DNA of 64,000 nucleotides from Syntrophomonadaceae bacterium (GCA_018333865.1 JAGXSE010000027.1:42317-106316); one strand, 5' to 3'; positions 53,667 through 63,111 are shown, counted from the stretch's first letter. Numbers and translations are program-made. The notes: a model not told the origin generated them from the sequence alone.

Positions 53667-53784
53667 TAGATACACCTCTTTCTTGCCGAAGCGTAAGGTA
53701 TGTGAACTAATTCACTTTCATCCTGAAAGCACTCTTTCATCCTGAAAAGAATAATATGCAATTATCATGCCAGTTGTTTGCTAT

Positions 53785-53858
53785 TAAAAAAATAAAAAGG
53801 ACGGCCATTAAATCTAGACTTCTCAAGGAAGTCTGATGCTAACAACTAGCCATCCTTT
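53785..53858 (-). terminator. Terminator of the kinase/response-regulator operon
   Basis: Read on the minus strand, AAAGGATGGCTAG pairs with the TGGCCGTCCTTTTT arm, enclosing a perfect inner hairpin AGACTTC-CTTGA-GAAGTCT, and is followed by TATTTTTTT. It lies about 90 bp past the regulator stop. Confidence 0.65.
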
Positions 53859-53945
53859 GGAGAAACCCGCATCCACCGTCCAAATCAACGGATGTATCCA
53901 TTGCATTGGACATTGGCGATGCGACATGGAAACTGGGAGGACTTT

Positions 53946-55313
53946 TCATTCCTGCCTGAGCAAATCCAGTCTTTTCATCATTTCATTCAATGTTGTTTTC
54001 TTTAAACCTAATAACTGGGCAGCCCTGGACTGAACTCCGCCGACTTCCGCCAGTGCCTGAAGAATTAAATGGCGCTGAAACTGGGCCACTTGCTGCTGGA
54101 AGCCACCAACGGACAGGGCTGTACCTTCCGCTCCTATTTTATGGCAATGAAGTTCTCGGGGGAGTTCATCGGGTCGAATCATGTCACCATCGGCAAGGAT
54201 AACTATTCTTTCGATAATATTTTCCAGCTCCCGGACATTGCCCGGCCAGGAATAATCACACAAAACCTTGACCGCAGCCGGTGAAAGGCATATTTTGGGC
54301 CGGCCTATTTTCTGGCAGTATTTTTGCAGGAAGTGTTCAGCCAGCAGAGGCAGATCCCCCTCCCTTTCACGCAAAGGCGGCATCACAATACTGATCACAT
54401 TTAACCTGTAGAACAGCTCAGGGCGGAAATTTCCCTGGGAGATTGCGGTCTCCAGGTCCCGGTTTGTGGCAGCGAGAACCCGCACATTAATTTTCCTGAC
54501 CTTGGTCTCTCCTACCCGCAGAAGCTCCTGCTCCTGCAAGACCCTTAAGAGCTTTACCTGCAGGCCGGGACTTATATCGCCGATTTCGTCAAGAAAAATC
54601 GTGCCTCCGTCCGCCTCTTCAAATAAGCCCTTCTTTGCCTGAACAGCTCCTGTAAACGAGCCCCGGGCATGGCCAAACAGTTCACTCTCCAGCAGGTTTT
54701 CCGGCAGCGCAGCGCAATTTATACTGACATAAGCTTTAGCAGATCGCCCGCTTTTTAGGTGCAGGGTCCTGGCAACCAGTTCCTTCCCGGTACCGTTTTC
54801 CCCCCTGATCAAGACTGTGCTGTCTGTATTGGCTACCTTATCGATGATCCGGAAAATTCTCTGCATTGCCTGGCTAGTGCCGATGATCAAAGGCAGCCCG
54901 CCCTTTGAATTTTTTAATTCCTGGCGCAAGCGCCGATTTTCCGCGATCAGGCTTTTATGTTGCAAGGCCTTTTCCACTACAATTTTTATTTCCTCAATTT
55001 TAAATGGCTTGGCTAAATAATCAAGAGCCCCTTTCTTCATAGCTTCCACAGCGGTCTCTACCGTAGAGTACCCAGTAATCATGACGACGGCTAGTTCCGG
55101 ATCCTCTTCTTTAGCCCGCTCCAAAAGCTGAAGCCCATTCATCTCCGGCATCATCAGGTCAGTCAGCAAAAGGTCGTAGCTGTCGAGTTTCAGCATTTCC
55201 AGGGCCTGCTTAGGAGAATTGGCACCATCTGCCCGATACCCCTGCCGGATTAAAATATCGACCAGGAACTGGCACACTTTTGCCTCGTCATCCACAACCA
55301 GGATTCTATCCAC
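53946..55313 (-). CDS. Sigma-54-dependent response regulator (NtrC/AtoC family)
   Basis: This three-domain activator of about 455 residues has a receiver (VVDDEAKV, phospho-acceptor Asp in LLLTDLMMP near residue 52, KPFK Lys), then an AAA+ sigma-54 interaction domain with Walker A GENGTGKE, HARGSFTGA in place of the usual GAFTGA loop, Walker B GGTIFLDEIGD and the R-finger region FRPELFYRLNV. A Fis-type helix-turn-helix follows (GGVQSRAAQLLGLKKTTLNEM). GTG 55313, 8 nt behind GGGGG, is preferred to GTG 55322. It begins 12 bp after the kinase gene and is surely its partner. No -24/-12 promoter was found in the window, so targets are unknown. Confidence 0.93.
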   Translation of the reverse strand: MDRILVVDDEAKVCQFLVDILIRQGYRADGANSPKQALEMLKLDSYDLLLTDLMMPEMNGLQLLERAKEEDPELAVVMITGYSTVETAVEAMKKGALDYLAKPFKIEEIKIVVEKALQHKSLIAENRRLRQELKNSKGGLPLIIGTSQAMQRIFRIIDKVANTDSTVLIRGENGTGKELVARTLHLKSGRSAKAYVSINCAALPENLLESELFGHARGSFTGAVQAKKGLFEEADGGTIFLDEIGDISPGLQVKLLRVLQEQELLRVGETKVRKINVRVLAATNRDLETAISQGNFRPELFYRLNVISIVMPPLREREGDLPLLAEHFLQKYCQKIGRPKICLSPAAVKVLCDYSWPGNVRELENIIERIVILADGDMIRPDELPRELHCHKIGAEGTALSVGGFQQQVAQFQRHLILQALAEVGGVQSRAAQLLGLKKTTLNEMMKRLDLLRQE

Positions 55314-55325
55314 TCGTTTCACCCC

Positions 55326-57629
55326 CTAATCTGTTGCGGGCAAGGTCACAAAGAAACTGCTCCCTTTGCCGTATTCAGTTAATACCTCAATTATGCCTTC
55401 GTACTTTTTTATAATGCCGTAACTGACAGAAAGCCCCAGTCCGGTGCCCTCACCCAGCTCTTTGGTGGAAAAGAATGGGTCAAAAATCTGCTGAATATAT
55501 TCTTCTTTGATCCCGCAGCCTGAATCAGTGAATTCAACCTGTACCCCCTGGGATCGGCGGTATTCTACCGCACGGGTAGAGACACGCAGGCTTCCACCTT
55601 CGGGCATGGCATGACAGGCATTGAGAATAATATTAAGAAAAACCTGCCCCAGTTCATACGGATTAACCAGGACTTCGGGAAGATCCGGAACAAGGAATTT
55701 CTCCAAGTCAATTTCTATTTTCTGCAGCTGGTTAGCCACAAGGGTCAAGGTATGATTGACTACTTCATTGATATTGCAGGTCGCCAGCTCCTGGGAGCGC
55801 GGCCGGGCAAAATTCAAAAGATCCCGGACAATTACCGCAATCCGGTCAACCTCCTCGGTGATCACTTTGGCCCACCCTGCTTTTTGGGCATCTTGCGCCA
55901 TCTCTTTATTTAGCAGTTCAGCATAGCCGGAAATTAATGTGAGCGGATTATTAATTTCATGGGCAATGCCTGCGGCCAACCGGCCGATAGAAGCAAGCCG
56001 GCTTGCCTCGATTAACTGCATTTCCAGCTTCTTTTTCTCGGTGATATCTTCAAATATTAATACTGCACCGTAAACACCAATTTTTTCATCCCGCAAAGGA
56101 TACCCCTTGATATTAACTACCAGAGTTTTTTCTAACAACCGCAGTCTGAGTCCCTCTAGAGGAGTGGGCTGACCCTGGTCTAAGACCCGGCTTAAAAGCT
56201 GGCTTACCTCCCTGACATCAAGATGGGGAATAGCTTGAAACAAAGCTCTCCCAACAACTTCTACGGCTAAGCGGTCGGTCACCTGCCGCCGGCTGTCATT
56301 AAAAGTTGTAATAATTCCCTGACGGTTAATGACAATGATCCCCTCAACAATGCTCTCAACAATATTCTTGTTATAGTCTTTCAGATACACCAGTTCCCGG
56401 TTGCTCTTTTCCAGCTGGCTGACCAGGTAAGGGAGGCACATGCGATTTTCTGCCAGCCCCTGAAACACCGCCACCGCTTTTTCCCTGCAGGTGTTATAAC
56501 CGCAAGCGCCGCAGTTAAGCTCATCTTCCGGCCTTAATTTGTCCAGTTCTTGCAATACTTCCCTCACCTGCTGTTCTGTTGGAACAGGCCGGGGTAAGCG
56601 ATGGTTCGCAAAGCTCCGACCAAGATTAAACTCAGCCCTGGGGAGAGTTGATTGCCCAACAGCTTCTTCACCTAGCTGTCGCCAGTAATCGGCGATGACT
56701 TTCTGTCTGGTGTAGTGTGGGAGGTGTGTCTCCATTAAGGGACCGGCAATGCAGCCATCGCAAAAAAGCATATCAACAAACTGGGGTCGATAGCAACCAG
56801 CTTTCAGCCCTTCCAAGTACTCAAGACAGGCATGTTTCCCTGATAATCCGACAATTTCATTGGAAAGAATATCTGCTGACAGAGCCGCACTTTTTAACAA
56901 ACCGCCAGGCAAAGGGTAGATTTGCCCCATACCGGGCAAGGGGTTATCGACCCTGGAAGGAGCAATTTTAGCCAGCTCAAGACCATATTCGGCCAACATT
57001 AAACGCAGTTCCCGGAATGTCAGTACCGCATCAACCGCCCCTGTTACGTTAGGATCCCGGGCTTCTTCCTTTTTAGCCACACAGGGACCGATAAATACCA
57101 CTTTTGGATGGCGACCGTGATGATTTTTGATCCAGCGGCCGGTAGCAATCATCGGGGATACGACAGGTGCCAGCCGGTTGAGCAGATCCGGGTAATGCTT
57201 TTGCACCAGATTAATAACAGCTGGGCAAGTGGAACTGATAAAACCTCTCTGTCCACTGGATGCCAGCAGTTCCTGATAGGCTCCGGTAACCAGACTGGCA
57301 CCAAAAGCAACTTCATGCACCTCGCCAAAGCCCATTAGCTTCAGGGCTGACACGAGAGACAAGGCATGGGGATAAAACTCGGCTATAAAGGCGGGAGCCA
57401 GGCAGGCAACCGCCTGCCCACCGGCCAGGAAGCCTTTTACCTGATCGATTTCCCGGTGGAAATATTTCGCCTTTTGGGAACAGACCGTGACACAATGACC
57501 ACAGGCAATACAGAGTTCGGGAATGATCCTGGCCTGGTCGTTCTCAACCTTAATTGCTTTGGCAGGACAATGGCGCACACAGGAATAACACTTGCGGCAT
57601 CTTCCTTCCAGAGTGCTGACTACCCCCAA
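55326..57629 (-). CDS. Histidine kinase with N-terminal [FeFe]-hydrogenase-like sensor (group C type)
   Basis: This cytoplasmic sensor kinase of about 767 residues contains, in order: two [4Fe-4S] motifs (CRKCYSCVRHCP, CIACGHCVTVCS), an H-cluster-like domain with loops SSTCPAV, IGPCVAKKEEA and LFCDGCIAGP, a four-Cys domain (NCGACGYNTCREKA), a PAS domain (IVESIVEGIIVINRQGII onward), a HisKA box IGRLAAGIAHEINNPL with His near 557, and a HATPase with N, G1, F and G2 boxes. The third loop has CxxC, one residue shorter than the CxxxC of true hydrogenases. The proton-relay Cys of loop 1 is Thr. It probably senses H2 or redox state rather than turning over. TTG 57629 is preferred, since homologues begin GVVST. 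Confidence 0.92.
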   Translation of the reverse strand: MGVVSTLEGRCRKCYSCVRHCPAKAIKVENDQARIIPELCIACGHCVTVCSQKAKYFHREIDQVKGFLAGGQAVACLAPAFIAEFYPHALSLVSALKLMGFGEVHEVAFGASLVTGAYQELLASSGQRGFISSTCPAVINLVQKHYPDLLNRLAPVVSPMIATGRWIKNHHGRHPKVVFIGPCVAKKEEARDPNVTGAVDAVLTFRELRLMLAEYGLELAKIAPSRVDNPLPGMGQIYPLPGGLLKSAALSADILSNEIVGLSGKHACLEYLEGLKAGCYRPQFVDMLFCDGCIAGPLMETHLPHYTRQKVIADYWRQLGEEAVGQSTLPRAEFNLGRSFANHRLPRPVPTEQQVREVLQELDKLRPEDELNCGACGYNTCREKAVAVFQGLAENRMCLPYLVSQLEKSNRELVYLKDYNKNIVESIVEGIIVINRQGIITTFNDSRRQVTDRLAVEVVGRALFQAIPHLDVREVSQLLSRVLDQGQPTPLEGLRLRLLEKTLVVNIKGYPLRDEKIGVYGAVLIFEDITEKKKLEMQLIEASRLASIGRLAAGIAHEINNPLTLISGYAELLNKEMAQDAQKAGWAKVITEEVDRIAVIVRDLLNFARPRSQELATCNINEVVNHTLTLVANQLQKIEIDLEKFLVPDLPEVLVNPYELGQVFLNIILNACHAMPEGGSLRVSTRAVEYRRSQGVQVEFTDSGCGIKEEYIQQIFDPFFSTKELGEGTGLGLSVSYGIIKKYEGIIEVLTEYGKGSSFFVTLPATD

Positions 57630-57752
57630 CCCGTCACCCCCTATCTTTGTGAACACGAGCACAATCCAGGGTAACTATTCGCCCGTTACCCCCTGGTCTC
57701 CTGCCGAATTGGGGAAAATATTCTGCGGCTGTCCGTCAAAGCAAGCTAAATC

Positions 57753-58628
57753 TTAAGGTTTTTTGCCGGCAATGGCTGCGGCCAGTTGCAGGGTTCTTTT
57801 TGCCCGCATAGCTACCGGGTAGTCTATAAACTTGCCCTCCAGCTGGATGGAAGCGGTTCCTTGGGCTTCCGCCTGGTCAAAGGCCGCCGCTACTTTGCTG
57901 GCCCAAAGAACCTCTTCTTCAGTTGGGGAAAAAACCTTGTTGACAGGGTCAATCTGGTTCGGGTGGATGACCATCTTGCCGAAAAAACCTAATTGTTTAA
58001 CGATCTTGGTTTCAAGCAAGAGGCCTTCGATATCCTTAATATCAGGATAGACGGTATCCACCGGCGGCTTTTTGCCGGCAGCCCTTGAGGCGGCTACTAG
58101 CTGAGCCCGGGCATAAAAAAGTTCGCTCCCTGCTTGAGAACAGCTGGTGCCAATATCCAAAGTGTAGTCGATAGCGCCAAAGGCTACCCGGGAGACCCTG
58201 GCGCAAGCCGCCGCAATCTCTTTAGCGTTAAGGATTCCCAGTGCACTTTCCACCAGCGGAATTAAATCTATTTTACCTGCCGGGAGGTTCTTTTCCTGCT
58301 CCAATAGCGATATCAGCCAATCAACCTTCAAAACGTCCTCCGCTGTTTCGGATTTGGGCAGGATTATTCCATCCAAGCCTGGCTGAACCATTTCCACCAG
58401 GTCCCCATAAAAGAAACCGGTTGGCAGGGAGTTTACCCGAACAAAAGTAGCGACATTTCTTGGCTTAGCCAAAATAGCCTTAACCATCTGCCGAGCTGCC
58501 TTCTTTTCAGTGACAGCCACTGCATCTTCCAAATCCAATATCACGGCGTCAGCACCAAGACCGTAGGCCTTTTCTACCCGGATTTCGTTATTGCCCGGTG
58601 TGAACAAAAATGTGCGGATGAGTTCCAT
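57753..58628 (-). CDS. CitE-like HpcH/HpaI-type acyl-CoA lyase
   Basis: The 291-residue TIM-barrel protein has RTFLFTPGNNEIRVEKA, ADAVILDLEDAV with the metal-binding Asp/Glu, FVRVNSL, LDGIILPKSE, IPLVESALGILNAKEIA, VAFGAIDYTLDIGT and MVIHPNQIDPVN. These are features of citrate lyase beta and of malyl-, citramalyl- or methylmalyl-CoA lyases. No citrate lyase alpha or acyl-carrier gene is near. The adjacent CoA-transferase makes an acyl-CoA lyase acting on a CoA thioester more likely. It is 17 bp downstream of the transferase, with GGAGG before the ATG. Confidence 0.88.
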   Translation of the reverse strand: MELIRTFLFTPGNNEIRVEKAYGLGADAVILDLEDAVAVTEKKAARQMVKAILAKPRNVATFVRVNSLPTGFFYGDLVEMVQPGLDGIILPKSETAEDVLKVDWLISLLEQEKNLPAGKIDLIPLVESALGILNAKEIAAACARVSRVAFGAIDYTLDIGTSCSQAGSELFYARAQLVAASRAAGKKPPVDTVYPDIKDIEGLLLETKIVKQLGFFGKMVIHPNQIDPVNKVFSPTEEEVLWASKVAAAFDQAEAQGTASIQLEGKFIDYPVAMRAKRTLQLAAAIAGKKP

Positions 58629-58645
58629 CAGAAAATACCTCCGGT

Positions 58646-59851
58646 TTAAATAACTTCTTTCGTTTGCAGTTCGTTTAATTCATCAAGTGACAGGCCCAGT
58701 AAATCGCAATAAACTTCCTGGTTATGGGCTCCCTTGTCTTCCCCGGAAAACTGTATTTTGCCGGGTGTCCGGGAGAGTTTAGCAAAAACGTTAGGCATGG
58801 TAATGGTGCCAAAGTCCTTGTCCGGAATCTGCACCAGGGATTCCCGATACTTGAAATGCTCATCCGCGAAAATTTGATCAACTTCATAGATGGGACCGAT
58901 CACAGCTCCTGCTTCCATAAACCGCTCAATAACCTCATCTAAAGAGTGTCGACCGATCCACTCTCCAATTATAGCGTCCAATTCATCTACATTCTTTATC
59001 CGGCTAAAATTGTTACAAAACCTGTAGTCATTAATTAAATCTGGCCGCCCGATCGCTTTGAATATGTTTTCGGCAATCGGCTGGGCGCTGCCAGACAGGC
59101 AGATCCATTTTCCTTCTTTGGTTTTATAACTATTGCGGGGAGCTGAAGAAGCAATCCTGTTGCCCATTCTTTGGGTAGTGAGGCCAAGGGTACTGTATTC
59201 CATCAGGGAGACCTCCATTAACCGCATCAGGGGCTCATAAAGAGAAATATCGATAACTTGGCCCTGTTTACTCCCAAGGACGTCTCTTTCGTAAACGGCA
59301 ACCATGATGGCATATGCGGCAAAAGCGCTGCATACCCCATCGGCCAGGGCTATGGGGGGTAGGGTGGGGGGGCCGTCAGGGTAACCATTAATAGCAGCAT
59401 ATCCACTCATTCCTTCCGCCACTGTACCAAAACCGCCTCTGGCAGCATACGGCCCCTCTTGGCCGAACGCGGAAACCCTGAGCCAGATCAAGCCAGGGTT
59501 AGCAGCTTTAAGTACCTCCCAGCCCAAACCCCATTTTTCCATGGTCCCCGGGCGGAAATTTTCGATCAGGACATCGGCCCAGGTGACCAGCTTTAAAAAT
59601 AATTCCTTCCCTTCCGGTTTTTTAAGTTCCAGCGTAATGCATTTTTTATTGCGGTTTAGTGATTTCCAATAGACGCCTTTTCCGTCTTTTGCAGCGCCAA
59701 ACTTTCTTATATTATCCCCGGTAACCGGATGCTCAACCTTGATCACATCTGCCCCAAAATCACCCATATAGGTAGCTGCCCACGGCGCTGCTATCATGGT
59801 GGAGATATCCAGCACCTTCAGACCTCTTAAAGGAAGACCCTTATCCTCCAC
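58646..59851 (-). CDS. CaiB/BaiF family (class III) CoA-transferase
   Basis: The 401-residue protein has LRGLKVLDISTMIAAPWAAT, YMGDFGADVIKVEHPVTGD, NRNKKCITLELKKPEGKEL, DVLIENFRPGTMEKWGLG and LADGVCSAFAAYAIMVAV with the probable catalytic Asp. It moves CoA between carboxylates, for example from succinyl-CoA to a dicarboxylic or hydroxy acid. Paired with the CitE-like lyase it could activate and then cleave citramalate, malate or an itaconate-derived acid (inference). GTG start with GGAGGGG upstream. Confidence 0.9.
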   Translation of the reverse strand: MEDKGLPLRGLKVLDISTMIAAPWAATYMGDFGADVIKVEHPVTGDNIRKFGAAKDGKGVYWKSLNRNKKCITLELKKPEGKELFLKLVTWADVLIENFRPGTMEKWGLGWEVLKAANPGLIWLRVSAFGQEGPYAARGGFGTVAEGMSGYAAINGYPDGPPTLPPIALADGVCSAFAAYAIMVAVYERDVLGSKQGQVIDISLYEPLMRLMEVSLMEYSTLGLTTQRMGNRIASSAPRNSYKTKEGKWICLSGSAQPIAENIFKAIGRPDLINDYRFCNNFSRIKNVDELDAIIGEWIGRHSLDEVIERFMEAGAVIGPIYEVDQIFADEHFKYRESLVQIPDKDFGTITMPNVFAKLSRTPGKIQFSGEDKGAHNQEVYCDLLGLSLDELNELQTKEVI

Positions 59852-60170
59852 CCTAACCCCTCCAGTCCCAATATTTAATGAGAGAGGCTTCGACGGCGGA
59901 AATATTTTTCCTGCCGAAAGACAATTTTTTATTATAGATAGCCACCCGCTCTAATACCCCCGCTTCTAAGAATATTTGGAAAGAATAACGCCTCTTAGAA
60001 GAAACCTTCCTTCACAAGATTTGATGGCCATGCCAAAATATGCTAACCGCCGCAACTAAGTTGCGAAATTGATGCAAATTCTTGACCCTAAGGACAAAAA
60101 AGATTATGATAATTTAGATGATCTGTTTGAATACCTTTGTAAAAAGGCAACTAGATAGGGAGAAAAAAGG
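59852..60170. other. Intergenic region between CoA-transferase and rnj
   Basis: It holds the rnj promoter (60082-60110), an inverted repeat CTTCTAAGA/TCTTAGAAG at 59963-60001, and a minus-strand TATAAT near 59930 that may serve the CoA-transferase gene. No coding sequence is evident. Confidence 0.5.
60082..60110 (+). promoter_or_regulatory. Sigma-A promoter of rnj
   Basis: TTGACC, 17 bp, TATGAT. The start of rnj follows 60 bp later. Confidence 0.7.
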
Positions 60171-61838
60171 ATGGAAAAAATTTTGGACAAGGTAACCCTG
60201 ATACCCTTGGGCGGTGTCACGGAGATCGGCAAAAACATGCTGGTTATTGAGTTCGGTAACGACATAATTGTGATAGATTGTGGGGTTAAATTTCCCGAGG
60301 AGGATCAACCAGGCATAGATCTGGTTATTCCCGATACCTCATACCTGATAAAAAACAGGGAAAAAATACGCGGTATCCTCTTAACTCACGGTCATGAGGA
60401 CCACATCGGAGCCCTGCCGTTTGTGTTAAAAGACTTGCCAGTACCGGTTTACGGAACCAGATTAACCCTGGGATTAGTGGAAGCCAAACTGGAAGAACAC
60501 AATATGGTCAAACAGGTAGATTTCCGCCAAATAAACACTGACCAGCAGCTAAAGCTGGGTGTTTTCCAGGTTGAGTTTTTCCGGATTAATCACAGCATCC
60601 CCGATGGAGTAGGCATGGCTATCCATACTCCTGTAGGCACCATCGTCCACTCAGGGGACTTCAAGCTGGACCAGACGCCTGTCGATGGGCGATTGCTTGA
60701 GTTTGACAAGATCGCCCGTTATGGATCAAACGGAGTTCTGGTCTTTATCTGCGACAGTACCAACGTGGTCCGGGAGGAAATGACCCCGTCGGAAAAAGTT
60801 GTCGGAGAAACCTTCGACATGATTTTCAGCCGCGCCGCGCAACGGATTATTGTAGCCACCTTTGCATCACACGTGCACAGGGTACAGCAGGTAATCAATT
60901 CTGCTGTCAGATTTGACCGCAAAGTGGCAGTTGCTGGCCGGAGCATGGCAAACGTGGTGGAAGTGGCTACCCGCCTCGGCTACCTGCATGTGCCTAAAAA
61001 AACCTTCATCGAAATTGAGGAGATCGACAAACTGCCCAGGCAAAAAGTCGTAATCCTGGCTACCGGCAGCCAGGGTGAACCGATGGCTGCCCTGACCAGA
61101 ATGGCTACTCACAATCATCGGCAGATCAACATTATGGAAGGTGATACGGTCATTATTTCAGCTACTCCGATTCCCGGCAATGAGCTGCTGGTTGGCCGCA
61201 CCATCAACAACCTCTTTAAAATCGGGGCCGATGTTTACTATAAAGAGGTAGCCACAGTTCATGTCTCCGGGCACGCCGGACAGGAAGAAATAAAACTGAT
61301 GCTGAATATGTTGAAGCCTAAATACATCATCCCCTTTCACGGGGAATACTCCCATATGGCAATTTTTTCAGAGATGGCCATCAAAATGGGGTATCCCCAG
61401 GAAAACATCATCAAGGCCAACATTGGCGACCGGATCGAGTGCGGCCAGAAAGAGGCAAAAATAAACGGCCGGGTATCCTCCGGCAGCGTATTCATTGATG
61501 GGTTGGGGATTGGGGATGTGGGCAATATCGTCTTGCGGGATCGCCATCTTTTGGCTGGCGAAGGAATTGTAATTGCCGTTGTCACTATTGATAAGGAAAC
61601 TGGGATGATTCTAGCCGGCCCCGATCTAATCAGCAGGGGATTTGTTTTTGTGAGGGAAGCTGGAGAACTTCTGGCCGAAGCAAGAGAAAAAACCCTGCAG
61701 GCGCTGGCAAAATGCCAGGCTCAGCAGGTTACGGAATGGGCCATAATTAAAAGCGCAATCCGGGAAGTTTTAGCAGAATTCATTTATGAGAAAACCAAAC
61801 GCCGCCCGATGATTTTACCTATAATAATGGAACTATAA
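60171..61838 (+). CDS. rnj: Ribonuclease J
   Basis: This metallo-beta-lactamase/beta-CASP RNase processes and degrades mRNA from 5' ends in Firmicutes lacking RNase E. The metal site is LTHGHEDHIGALP, with GDFKLDQTP and CDSTN. The beta-CASP part has ATFASHVHRVQQV, AGRSMANVVEVA, ATGSQGEPMAALTRMA and VHVSGHAGQEE, then PKYIIPFHGEY. The C-terminal domain is intact (555 residues in total). AGGGAG precedes the ATG. The stop overlaps the convergent thioredoxin gene by 6 bp. Confidence 0.96.
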   Translation: MEKILDKVTLIPLGGVTEIGKNMLVIEFGNDIIVIDCGVKFPEEDQPGIDLVIPDTSYLIKNREKIRGILLTHGHEDHIGALPFVLKDLPVPVYGTRLTLGLVEAKLEEHNMVKQVDFRQINTDQQLKLGVFQVEFFRINHSIPDGVGMAIHTPVGTIVHSGDFKLDQTPVDGRLLEFDKIARYGSNGVLVFICDSTNVVREEMTPSEKVVGETFDMIFSRAAQRIIVATFASHVHRVQQVINSAVRFDRKVAVAGRSMANVVEVATRLGYLHVPKKTFIEIEEIDKLPRQKVVILATGSQGEPMAALTRMATHNHRQINIMEGDTVIISATPIPGNELLVGRTINNLFKIGADVYYKEVATVHVSGHAGQEEIKLMLNMLKPKYIIPFHGEYSHMAIFSEMAIKMGYPQENIIKANIGDRIECGQKEAKINGRVSSGSVFIDGLGIGDVGNIVLRDRHLLAGEGIVIAVVTIDKETGMILAGPDLISRGFVFVREAGELLAEAREKTLQALAKCQAQQVTEWAIIKSAIREVLAEFIYEKTKRRPMILPIIMEL

Positions 61839-62282
61839 CAATAATTTATCTATCGCCTGGCGCAATACCTCTTCTTCAACAAAACCCGCATGAGCCCTCG
61901 GCTTACCATCTTTATCGATCAAAAAAAGGGTGGGGACGTACCGGATCTGGTACTGCCGTACTAATTCTGTTTCCCGCTTGTCGGCTACATTTACCTTAAT
62001 GAAGGCTACCCGCCCCTGGTAGTCAGGCATTACTCGCTGCAGGATTTTATCGAATTCCACACAGGCAGGACAACCAGCCGAACTGAAAATCAATATCACG
62101 GGCAGGCCGGCCGCTGTTGCCTCGGCTAAACGGACACTGCCCGGCTGGGGCCGATTCTCCCCTTGATATGGATTTGGCATAAATTTCAAGGCCAAGATCG
62201 CCGCAACCGCAATCAGGACAACAGTTAGTATAACTATCCTGGCGGTTTTTCCGTTTCTGGCTGCTTCTTTAAACTCTGTCAT
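61833..62282 (-). CDS. Membrane-anchored thioredoxin-like protein
   Basis: The 149-residue protein has an N-terminal transmembrane anchor (IVILTVVLIAVAAILAL) followed by an external thioredoxin fold with the active site SSAGCPACVEFD and the cis-Pro segment RYVPTLFLID. CPAC differs from the usual CGPC. It is downstream of ccdA on the same strand and probably receives electrons through it to reduce or maturate exported proteins. Confidence 0.9.
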   Translation of the reverse strand: MTEFKEAARNGKTARIVILTVVLIAVAAILALKFMPNPYQGENRPQPGSVRLAEATAAGLPVILIFSSAGCPACVEFDKILQRVMPDYQGRVAFIKVNVADKRETELVRQYQIRYVPTLFLIDKDGKPRAHAGFVEEEVLRQAIDKLLL

Positions 62283-62362
62283 ACTGTTCCCCCTGCTTTA
62301 CTGCATTTTAATTATAGTTCTTCCTTTATTGCATTTCTGTCAGAGACTTTTTCGGCTCCCTC

Positions 62363-63052
62363 TTACGCAATCCAAAGAAAGAAAAGCCCGAAGCCTATTA
62401 GAATGAACCCGGCTATTTTTTCTACTACCGCCGTGTATCTGTTCATGGCAGAAATGCCCTTGGCAAAAGCGGCAAAAGTTCCTGCCAGGACCAAGGGAAC
62501 TCCCCTGCCCAAGGCATAGATAAATAAGAGCAGGGCGCCATAAAGTATATTGCCTTGCAGCATTACCAGGCTAAGCACCGCCAGCAAAACGGGCGTACCA
62601 CACTGGGAACTAGCCAAGCCTAAAACGGTCCCTAAAATAAAGGCCCCCAAAACCCCTCCCCGCCGGACCTTGCCTGCCAAACCATGGCCAAAAACAGGCA
62701 GGCGCAGGTTGACCACCCCAATCATGTGCAACCCAACCAGGATACTGACACCTGCCGCCAGATAAACCAGAAGGCTCCTGGAATGGCCAAATATCCCTCC
62801 TGCTAAAGCTGCCACAAGGCCCAGCAATGCAAAGGTAAGTGCTGTCCCGAGGGTGAAACTGACAGCAAGGCTGAATCCTTTCAGGCCGGAAATATCCTTG
62901 CTGCCACCGATATAAGCAACCAGCAATGGCAGAATAGCAATATTGCAGGGCCCAATACTTGTTACAACTCCGGCCATAAATACCAGCAAGAAGACGACAG
63001 GAGACTGCAGCTGCAACAATGCGACTATTCGTTCGGAGATAAATTGTTCCAT
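62363..63052 (-). CDS. ccdA: CcdA/DsbD-type thiol-disulfide transmembrane protein
   Basis: The 229-residue protein has six hydrophobic helices. The redox cysteines lie in helices 1 and 4 in SIGPCNIAILP and LASSQCGTPVLLAV. It carries reducing equivalents from cytoplasmic thioredoxin to the outside, here presumably to the membrane thioredoxin encoded next. AATTT and GGGAG precede the ATG. No cytochrome c assembly genes are adjacent. Confidence 0.93.
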   Translation of the reverse strand: MEQFISERIVALLQLQSPVVFLLVFMAGVVTSIGPCNIAILPLLVAYIGGSKDISGLKGFSLAVSFTLGTALTFALLGLVAALAGGIFGHSRSLLVYLAAGVSILVGLHMIGVVNLRLPVFGHGLAGKVRRGGVLGAFILGTVLGLASSQCGTPVLLAVLSLVMLQGNILYGALLLFIYALGRGVPLVLAGTFAAFAKGISAMNRYTAVVEKIAGFILIGFGLFFLWIA

Positions 63053-63082
63053 AAATTCACTCCCGGCGGGTGCTGCTCGGCT

Positions 63083-63111
63083 ATTCTAGCTTACCTCTCT
63101 TTCGGGAACAA
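63083..63111 (-). promoter_or_regulatory. Probable promoter of ccdA-thioredoxin pair
   Basis: On the minus strand TTGTTC, 17 bp, TAGAAT, about 30 bp before the ATG. The -35 is weak, the -10 good. Confidence 0.45.
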
